Part shown: in pieces, positions 5,931-11,140 of the stretch | Layout of the letters: each line of letters opens with the position of its first letter | How positions within the stretch are numbered: position 1 is the stretch's first letter | Translations under genes and position numbers: made by a program | NCBI GenBank assembly: GCA_934401725.1 | Contig: CAKRSS010000062.1 | Coordinates: 1-11,140 of the forward strand | Direction: 5' to 3' | Source: an uncultured Eubacteriales bacterium | GTDB lineage: Bacteria; Bacillota; Clostridia; Oscillospirales; CAG-272 | Length of the DNA: 11,140 nucleotides | Notes under the pieces: model-generated | Seen by the model: the letters and a program-made list of their open reading frames with translations, nothing else | Database searches by the model: none | Told to the model about the DNA's origin: nothing

Positions 5931-6985
5931 AAAACAGCGAAATAATGTCCGACGCAATCGGGCGCATCAGCGAGAAGTACGTCAATGAGTACACCGAGTA
6001 CGCTGAGCACGCCGAGCACACCAAAAGCGGCGAAGCGCCCATAGACGAGCGTGTGAACACCGGTGACAGCTCTCCATCCGACGAGCGTCCAGAGCTCCGT
6101 CAAAGCCGCCGGCCCCCGCACCGCAAACGCACAAAAATCGCAGTCATTGCCGCGGCGGCAGTGGTTGCGGTCGCACTCATGGCAGCGATAATCCCCGCCA
6201 TGCTCCGGCCGGGCATCAACATTCACGACTCAATAAATCCGAACGCGCCCGACTGGGTCAAAGCCGATGTAATCAAGGGCAACGGCGGCGAGAGCATAAT
6301 GCACGTCGTCAACGGCGCGCTTGACCCTGACGCAGCGACGTATGTCCCGAAAAATCAATACATCAAAGAGCACAAGTCTGCCGCCGAAGCCGTTTTGAAA
6401 TCCGAACTGGCCTACGCATGGGACATCAATATACGGAATCTAAAGAAAAACACCTCCCCGGACTCGCTGCTTTTCCGAGGCTTTGTCACACAAACCGACA
6501 CATACAGCTTTGACCGTGACGTCACGGTAATCGACGGGTTGGTCGTCTCGTACGACGCGGCGTCCGGCACAACTTCATACAGGGCATATGGAACCACCAG
6601 TGTACAGATCGTGCGCAAGAGAACGGTAGTCAATATCGTCACGGTGCAGATAACCGGAATCATGAAGAACAAAAACACGACCGGCTACGAGGTCGGCGAC
6701 ACCATCCGGCTTTACAGCGAGTACAGCTACGCCATCCCGGACGACTGGCGCGAGGAATACCCGCCCTATCTCGAATGCGCCTCCTGCGCCCCGTCATACG
6801 GCGATGCCGAGCTTGTCTTCAGCGCAAACCGCCTGAAGGACAACTCAACATCAATTTCGAGCTCGGTACGCGATGCCGGGATTTTCAGCGGCGACGTGTG
6901 GTACTCCGATGCAGTCTGCACCTACGAGGGCTATCTTAACGGAACCTACGATCCTGTGCAAAAGAACTTCCCTGTGGAAGAATAA
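5927..6985 (+). CDS. Probable membrane-bound anti-sigma factor for the upstream ECF sigma
   Basis: 352 residues. The start overlaps the sigma stop as ATGA (4 nt), with AGAGG at 5913-5917, so translation is coupled. Residues 1-70 are hydrophilic and cytoplasmic, opening with ISDAIGRIS-like text (MSDAIGRISEKYVNEY, 7-22) seen at the start of many clostridial anti-sigma partners, then a basic stretch RRPPHRKRTK (61-70). One membrane helix is clear at 71-93. Residues ~94-352 are extracellular and mostly beta-rich, with a CASC motif (284-287) and Cys 331. No Zn-binding HxxxCxxC anti-sigma motif is present in the N-terminal part, so it is not of the ZAS type. The anti-sigma role rests on gene order, topology and coupling. 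The outer domain is not a family I recognise and may be the sensor. Confidence 0.7.
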   Translation: MKNSEIMSDAIGRISEKYVNEYTEYAEHAEHTKSGEAPIDERVNTGDSSPSDERPELRQSRRPPHRKRTKIAVIAAAAVVAVALMAAIIPAMLRPGINIHDSINPNAPDWVKADVIKGNGGESIMHVVNGALDPDAATYVPKNQYIKEHKSAAEAVLKSELAYAWDINIRNLKKNTSPDSLLFRGFVTQTDTYSFDRDVTVIDGLVVSYDAASGTTSYRAYGTTSVQIVRKRTVVNIVTVQITGIMKNKNTTGYEVGDTIRLYSEYSYAIPDDWREEYPPYLECASCAPSYGDAELVFSANRLKDNSTSISSSVRDAGIFSGDVWYSDAVCTYEGYLNGTYDPVQKNFPVEE

Positions 6986-6989
6986 AAGG

Positions 6990-7029
6990 CTCAGGCGTGA
7001 TCGAATAGCGGTCACGCCTGAGTTTTTTT
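6990..7029. terminator. Strong intrinsic terminator between convergent operons
   Basis: CTCAGGCGTGA (6990-7000) pairs perfectly with TCACGCCTGAG (7012-7022), followed by seven T (7023-7029) on the plus strand, just after the anti-sigma stop. On the minus strand the hairpin is followed by CCTTTTATT, so it can also end the GtaA-like gene transcript (stop at 7067). Confidence 0.9.
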
Positions 7030-7066
7030 GTTTGTATTTCACTGCAAAATTTATTGGTTTGTGATG

Positions 7067-8980
7067 TTATCTTGCGGAATACTTCAGCTTACCGGAGGCA
7101 TCGAGCATCTTGATGAACAGTCCGCCCTGCACCGTGCGGTGTTGGAAGCTGATCTTGTAGCCACTGATAGTATCGTACCAGTCGGTCATGGGCACGCGGG
7201 ACTGCGACTCATTGTACTCTGCCCACAGCGGAGCGATGAAGCGCTCGAAATCGCGGCGGCTCTGCGCCATGGTGGCGGTCCAGACCAGCCAGTCGGACTT
7301 GGTGTAGTCCGCGCGGCTGTCAAGCGGCATACCGTAACGGTTGAAATGGGTGAGGTTGGAAGCGATTTCGTGACGTGTCACGCTCTGCGGGAAGAGGCGG
7401 GTGCCCCAAATCTTGTCCCAAACCATGTTGTACTTCATCGAGAAGGTGCCGGAACGGTCGAATGCGAGGCGGTACGAGCCGTCATCGTTGACCGCACGCT
7501 CGCACCAGCTCTTGGCCATGCGGACAGCCGCGCGGCGGTATTTGTTGGCCTTGCTGGTGTCGCCGAGCATGTTCATTATTATGGACATACCCTGAATTCC
7601 CATGATAGCCTTGAGCGAGAGGTTGCAGTTATGAGCGAGGTGGCCTGCGAAGTCGTCGGTGCAGAGCTGGTTCTCGGGGTCATCACCAAACTTAATAAGA
7701 TACTGACACCAAGCCTCCAATGTATCGATATGTGATGCTGCAAAGTCGGCATTGCCCTCGGCAAGCACGACGTTGGCCTCCATTATCAGCATGTTTCCGC
7801 ACTCCTCGACGGGCATCTGCTTTTCAAGCAGCAGCTCACCCGTCGCGCGGTCGAGTCCGTATACCTGACCCTCGACAAGCGGGTATTGGCCTGCATCGTG
7901 CGGCGCAAAATCGTATTTCCATGCGTCGGTCGCAGTGAATTTATAGATCGGACGCATCATGCCTTTGATAAGCTCAGGCGCGTAAATCAGGAACATAGGA
8001 ATGGACGGATAGCTCACATCCACCGTCGCAGCGCATCCGTTGGAGAAGCACTCCTTCGATATGAACAGCACCTCGCCGTCCTCATCGATAACCAGCTTGT
8101 GACCGGCTATTACCTGACGGTATGCGAGCACAAGCATATCTGCGTACTTTTCGCCGCCGACCTGGCTTGCTTCCTCATACAGGCGCGCACCGAACGCCTC
8201 ACAGCGGGCAAGAAGCGCCTCGTACTCATCAGCTGCGGACGCGATAGCCTCTGTGATAGTCGTTCCGTCGTGATTCCACGCGGAGGTTAGATGACTGCCG
8301 AAGTAGCTGATACTGGCGACGTCGTCATAAGCGAACATCACAAGGCGCGACTTTCCGCGCTCAAGTGCGAAAGACGCCTGCGTCCAGCCAAGCCCGCGCT
8401 CCGTCTTCGACGAGACGTCGGCCACGCCACGCACTGCCAGGTAGAAGTAGCCCCAGTCAATGCGCAAATCGTCTCCGCTGCGGTTGAGCGGATTCTGCAC
8501 CGAGTTGCCAATGCGAACGGCGGATGCGCCGGGAATCGTCACAGCCTCGCAGACAACCGGGCTCTGCCCTGCCTTGTTGAGGCATATGTCCTCTCTCACG
8601 CGAACCTCCGCGCTGACGTCGTGCTCGCGGCCGTCAAGCGACTCCCAGCTGAGCTCGAGATACGACACCGGGCGCGACAGCAGTTTGAAATCGTCGGGCA
8701 GCAGCGGCGTCGTGAAGCGGGCGATAAGGCGGATTTCGTCGCTCTCATAGGTCACAAGCGCGTAAAGCGCCTGTATATTTGTCGAAGTTTGTTTGATTTT
8801 GTGAGCATTTCTGTCCCCGCCGAGAAAGATATATCTGTTGCCGTCCACGGTTACATAACCGCGAATGGGGTTGACGCTTCCCGTCCAGTGGACGGTCTCG
8901 GTATAGTTCAGTACCTCGTCACGCGACCACACTGAAAAATACGGGTCGACTGTGATAAGCGGTATTGCCGGTGCTCTCAT
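7067..8980 (-). CDS. GtaA-like / DUF4965 family protein (glutaminase A-related), cytosolic
   Basis: 637 residues; ATG at 8980 with GGAGG upstream (8988-8992 region). The whole chain matches the layout of the glutaminase A family: an N-terminal DUF4964-type segment RAPAIPLITVDPYFSVWS (2-19) and HWTG (31-34), a beta-rich DUF5127-type domain (~80-300), then an all-helical DUF4965/DUF1793 part (~305-635) with DVSYPS (321-326), FAPHDAGQYP (358-367), PVEECGNMLI (390-399), NQLCTDDFAG (437-446) and DKIWGTRLFP (522-531). Fungal and Bacteroides relatives are mostly secreted and annotated as glutaminases, but activity has been shown for few members, so the substrate here is uncertain. There is no signal peptide, so it should act in the cytoplasm. 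It is the third gene of the operon, 30 nt after the DUF4037 gene. Confidence 0.85.
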   Translation of the reverse strand: MRAPAIPLITVDPYFSVWSRDEVLNYTETVHWTGSVNPIRGYVTVDGNRYIFLGGDRNAHKIKQTSTNIQALYALVTYESDEIRLIARFTTPLLPDDFKLLSRPVSYLELSWESLDGREHDVSAEVRVREDICLNKAGQSPVVCEAVTIPGASAVRIGNSVQNPLNRSGDDLRIDWGYFYLAVRGVADVSSKTERGLGWTQASFALERGKSRLVMFAYDDVASISYFGSHLTSAWNHDGTTITEAIASAADEYEALLARCEAFGARLYEEASQVGGEKYADMLVLAYRQVIAGHKLVIDEDGEVLFISKECFSNGCAATVDVSYPSIPMFLIYAPELIKGMMRPIYKFTATDAWKYDFAPHDAGQYPLVEGQVYGLDRATGELLLEKQMPVEECGNMLIMEANVVLAEGNADFAASHIDTLEAWCQYLIKFGDDPENQLCTDDFAGHLAHNCNLSLKAIMGIQGMSIIMNMLGDTSKANKYRRAAVRMAKSWCERAVNDDGSYRLAFDRSGTFSMKYNMVWDKIWGTRLFPQSVTRHEIASNLTHFNRYGMPLDSRADYTKSDWLVWTATMAQSRRDFERFIAPLWAEYNESQSRVPMTDWYDTISGYKISFQHRTVQGGLFIKMLDASGKLKYSAR

Positions 8981-9010
8981 GATGGTTCCTCCAGAAATAT
9001 ATAATCATTT

Positions 9011-9958
9011 TTATACAGCGTAAAATATGTTTTTGTTGCGCAGATCCGGGTCGGTTATGCCGTCGTTTACTGCGTAGGCGTGACGCTCAAGGTCGTCCGT
9101 ACCTTCAAGCGCGCTGAAGCCCTCGAGTCGCAGCCGCTCGACTATAGCGTGCGAAATGTATTCGATTGTCCGCAGCTTGTCCCGGCTTACGGACATGTCA
9201 TTCTCCGTTGTCAGCAAAAATCCGAACATCGGCGCGAACCCGCGACCGAAGTCAGACAGCTCACTCAGCGCCCGGAACTGCCACTTGTAGTAGGGCATAT
9301 AGCGTTTCTCGAGCAGAAACACCGTCGCAATGGCGCTGTTAAAGAACTCTATTATGGCAAGCTGCGCGGCGTATTCGTCTCCGCGCCGCAGACACCGGCC
9401 GTAGTTGTACTGCCCCGCCTGCGCCATGAGCACAAGCCGACCGGCCAGCTTTTTCCGTCTTACATCCTCCGGCAGCGACGAAAGCGCATGCCTGATTGAC
9501 GTCAGCTCGCCGAAATCGTCGCGGAACACTTCCCCGCCGCACAGCTGCACGAGACTGTAATCCGGTATTCCGAACCACTCGTCGCAGTTTTGCGGCAGCC
9601 GCGGCATACCGAGCCTGTACGCGAGAAAATCGCGTATTCTGACAACTCCGTGTCGGCTCCCGCCGACCGGCGCAGTGCGCAGTCTCTGCACGCCCATAAA
9701 CTCGCGCGGCAGCTGCGCATAGGCGCGCTCAAGGCGGAACTCCGCCCGGCTGTCGACAAGCGACTCGTCGGGCAGGAACATGCAGAAGCCGGGCTCAAAA
9801 TCGTGGTCGCGCGATATTTCGTCATCATAGCCCAGGCACTCGGAGCCGTCCCCGATGAGACCGACGGCGATGAGCCCCTCGTACTCCGGGAATTTTTCGC
9901 GTATCATGTCCGCGCCGAACTGTTCGTAGTAGACACGGCAGAGCTCAAGCCCCTTCAT
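9011..9958 (-). CDS. DUF4037 protein with nucleotidyltransferase-like N-terminus
   Basis: 315 residues; its ATG (9958) overlaps the stop of the TPR gene as ATGA. There is no purine-rich ribosome site just upstream, so it is probably translated by coupling. The N-terminus carries GLIGDGSECLGYDDEISRDH (33-52) then DFEPGFC: GS (38-39) followed by D51-H-D53, the 'GS-x(11)-DxD' metal-binding motif of the DNA polymerase beta-like nucleotidyltransferase fold. The C-terminal half is helical with YYKWQFRALSEL-type text, as in the helical domain of kanamycin nucleotidyltransferase-like and HEPN-like proteins. The family (DUF4037) has no assigned reaction that I know of; target may be a protein, RNA or small molecule. 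Cytosolic, no signal peptide. The DxD residues are intact, so activity is plausible. Confidence 0.8.
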   Translation of the reverse strand: MKGLELCRVYYEQFGADMIREKFPEYEGLIAVGLIGDGSECLGYDDEISRDHDFEPGFCMFLPDESLVDSRAEFRLERAYAQLPREFMGVQRLRTAPVGGSRHGVVRIRDFLAYRLGMPRLPQNCDEWFGIPDYSLVQLCGGEVFRDDFGELTSIRHALSSLPEDVRRKKLAGRLVLMAQAGQYNYGRCLRRGDEYAAQLAIIEFFNSAIATVFLLEKRYMPYYKWQFRALSELSDFGRGFAPMFGFLLTTENDMSVSRDKLRTIEYISHAIVERLRLEGFSALEGTDDLERHAYAVNDGITDPDLRNKNIFYAV

Positions 9959-10767
9959 TGGCCGGAATTTTCGGCATATATGCGCCGGGCACGCTCGCGA
10001 AACTCGCCCGCGTCGAGAAAATAGCCGTAATATTCAAAGGTTGGCGCACATTTTTCGCAGACAAAGGCGTAGTAGCCATCGTGCGGGATACCGGGGGTGT
10101 CAAGCAGCTCGCGGGCTCGGTCTATATATTCATTTATGCGCTCCTCGGCCGGAATCAAACCATACCGCGCCTCAGCTTCGTTTGCCATATTGAGATATGT
10201 AACCGCCATTTCAAGCTCGCCGAAGCGGTTGTTTGACATGACGTCAAGCGCGCGCCGGTACATCGCCTCCGCCTCGTCATACTGCGCGAGGTCGACAAGC
10301 GCCAGCGCCATGTTATTGTAAAGTCCGCCGCGCCGGGCGTCATTCTCGGGGAGCGTCGCCTCGTAAACGGTCATGGCCTCGCGGTAAAGCGGAAGCGCCT
10401 CGGCGGCGCGGTCAAACGCCTTGTAGACCGTGGCCGCATTGACAAGCGTTGTGCCGTGTATTGCGCGCCCGACAAGACCAAGCTCGCTGCAAAGCGCAAG
10501 CGCGCGCTGCGCCGTCTCTATGGCCGCCTCGCACTTCGACGTCTTGCGGAGCAGTCCCATGAGCTCGTTCAGCAGCACAAGCCGCCCCATTCCGTCACGC
10601 CTGATCTCGGACTCACCAATCCAGAAGCGCAGATGTGCCTCCGCACGAACATAATCGTCGCGCCCTAGGTACTCGTCGAGCTTTCTCATGACGGTATCCA
10701 TCGGTACCGCGCGCTCGCCTGCAGAATAATAAGAATCAAAATTTTCAGCCATCAATTCGTCTGACAT
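9955..10767 (-). CDS. Tetratricopeptide (TPR) repeat protein, partner of DUF4037
   Basis: 270 residues; ATG at 10767 with a G-rich site (GGGGGG, 10772-10777). After a ~35-residue variable N-terminus the chain is all alpha-helical with TPR-like units: about 77-97 (CEAAIETAQRALALCSELG), 102-138 (VNAATVYKAFDRAAEALPLY), 148-180 (YNNMALALVDLAQYDEAEAM) and 188-223 (YLNMANEAEARYG, then ERINEYIDRARELLD). The end is distinctive: HDGYYAFVCEKCAPTFEYYG (229-248), then FLDAGEFRERARRIYAE, a conserved-looking cap. No catalytic motif, signal or membrane segment is seen, so it is a scaffold or adaptor in the cytoplasm. It is translationally coupled to the nucleotidyltransferase-like gene, implying a complex of the two. 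First gene of the operon, driven by the promoter at 10800-10828. Confidence 0.85.
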   Translation of the reverse strand: MSDELMAENFDSYYSAGERAVPMDTVMRKLDEYLGRDDYVRAEAHLRFWIGESEIRRDGMGRLVLLNELMGLLRKTSKCEAAIETAQRALALCSELGLVGRAIHGTTLVNAATVYKAFDRAAEALPLYREAMTVYEATLPENDARRGGLYNNMALALVDLAQYDEAEAMYRRALDVMSNNRFGELEMAVTYLNMANEAEARYGLIPAEERINEYIDRARELLDTPGIPHDGYYAFVCEKCAPTFEYYGYFLDAGEFRERARRIYAENSGQ

Positions 10768-10799
10768 ACATCCCCCCGTGAAATTTTCTCATCACTCTT

Positions 10800-10828
10800 A
10801 TTATACAATACTTTTTTGAAGATTTCAA
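10800..10828 (-). promoter_or_regulatory. Sigma-A promoter of the TPR-DUF4037-GtaA operon
   Basis: Minus-strand -35 TTGAAA (10828-10823) and perfect -10 TATAAT (10805-10800) with a 17-bp spacer; start near 10793, leader about 25 nt. A 7-bp hairpin, TTCGCGC/GCGCGAA (10858-10876), lies just upstream of the -35 but has no T-run on either side and is not a convincing terminator. Confidence 0.8.
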
Positions 10829-11010
10829 CAAAAAAATCCACTCTGATTGAATCTTTTTTCGCGCAGGCGGCGCGAAGGTGGAAAATGTGAGGTAATCGCC
10901 GAGATAATCGGGTTTGGCCAACAAATATTTTGGCATTGTACGCAATGTCACCATACTCTGCGCCGCCGATACTTATTGTTAAAATCGCTGTCATTCAGCT
11001 TTATAGCACC
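10829..11010. other. Intergenic stretch without a supported gene
   Basis: Apart from the hairpin at 10858-10876 and a palindrome TTGGCCAA (10914-10921 region), nothing is recognised. Short minus-strand frames cross it and run through the promoter and the TPR start, have no ribosome site and no familiar motif, so they are not called. It could be the remains of a small gene. Confidence 0.5.
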
Positions 11011-11051
11011 TACAAAAACAAAAAAACAGCTTTCACAACATGTGAAAGCTG
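11011..11051 (-). terminator. Intrinsic terminator of polA
   Basis: CAGCTTTCACA (11027-11037) and TGTGAAAGCTG (11041-11051) form an 11-bp perfect stem with an ACA loop. On the minus strand it is followed by TTTTTTTGTTTTTG (11026-11013), a strong U-tract, 11 nt after the stop codon of the polA fragment. Confidence 0.92.
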
Positions 11052-11061
11052 CTTTTGTCGT

Positions 11062-11140
11062 TCATTTGCAGTCAAACCAGCAGTCTCCCTGCTCAACGTC
11101 CACCGTGAGCGGGACGGGCAGGTCGACCGCGCCCTCCATC
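11062..11140 (-). CDS. polA: DNA polymerase I, C-terminal 26 residues (5' part outside window)
   Basis: The minus-strand frame ending at TGA (11064-11062) reads MEGAVDLPVPLTVDVEQGDC, then WFDCK. This matches the very conserved end of bacterial DNA polymerase I ('M-E-x-A-x-x-L-x-V-P-L-x-V-D-V-x-x-G-x-x-W-x-x-x-K'), the last strand and helix of the polymerase domain used in repair and primer removal. Too short for any functional residue to be judged. It anchors this side of the window in ordinary core chromosome. Confidence 0.88.
   Translation of the reverse strand, partial: MEGAVDLPVPLTVDVEQGDCWFDCK

Noticed and set aside
8291..8935. 214-codon plus-strand open frame opposite the GtaA-like gene
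   Set aside because: Antisense to a well-supported family member; Arg/Ala/His-rich shadow composition and no ribosome site.
10858..10876. 7-bp GC hairpin as a terminator
   Set aside because: No T-run follows it on either strand; only kept as a structural note near the promoter.
10752..10994. Minus-strand 80-codon frame upstream of the TPR gene
   Set aside because: It runs across a consensus promoter and into the TPR start region, has no ribosome site and no recognised motif.
1..11140. CRISPR arrays, tRNA or rRNA genes, prophage genes
   Set aside because: No regularly spaced direct repeats, no tRNA-like cloverleaf or rRNA-like conserved stretch, and no phage structural or integrase motifs were seen.

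Overview
The window looks like chromosomal DNA from a low-to-moderate GC Gram-positive anaerobe of the Clostridia, most likely Oscillospiraceae/Ruminococcaceae-like. This is inferred from purine-rich Shine-Dalgarno sites before most genes, textbook sigma-A promoters with 17-bp spacers, a heterodimeric ABC exporter of a kind typical of Firmicutes, an ECF sigma/anti-sigma pair, and a TPR + DUF4037 gene pair. I could not run a search, so species-level placement is not possible.

Layout, left to right. (1) 1-331, minus: the 5' end of a gene whose first 110 residues resemble the PAS-like sensory domain at the front of clostridial GGDEF/EAL proteins. It has a long structured leader (about 332-566) with a strong promoter, a candidate c-di-GMP-I (GEMM) aptamer and an intrinsic terminator before the start codon. 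(2) About 593-1401: an AT-richer graveyard with no intact gene. It holds the 3' tail of an unknown gene, an IS3-family terminal sequence, the last ~45 codons of an IS3 transposase, a chimeric hypothetical ORF and a 17-bp perfect inverted repeat. (3) 1454-5138, minus: two overlapping genes for a heterodimeric ABC exporter, one subunit with a degenerate ATPase site, driven by a consensus promoter whose start site overlaps a dyad that could be an operator. (4) 5385-6985, plus: an ECF sigma factor translationally coupled to a single-pass membrane anti-sigma-like protein, divergent from the ABC operon and closed by a strong terminator that can serve both strands. (5) 7067-10767, minus: a three-gene operon, TPR protein -> DUF4037 nucleotidyltransferase-fold protein (4-nt overlap) -> cytosolic GtaA-like/DUF4965 protein, from a consensus promoter at 10800-10828. 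(6) 11062-11140, minus: the extreme C-terminus of DNA polymerase I (polA), followed by a strong intrinsic terminator.

The best candidate for an undescribed system is the TPR + DUF4037 pair (9011-10767), whose members are coupled translationally and whose function I do not know, here linked to a GtaA-like protein without a signal peptide. The most interesting regulatory items are the riboswitch-like leader at 371-566, the dyad at the start site of the ABC promoter, and the divergent ABC/ECF control region (5139-5384).
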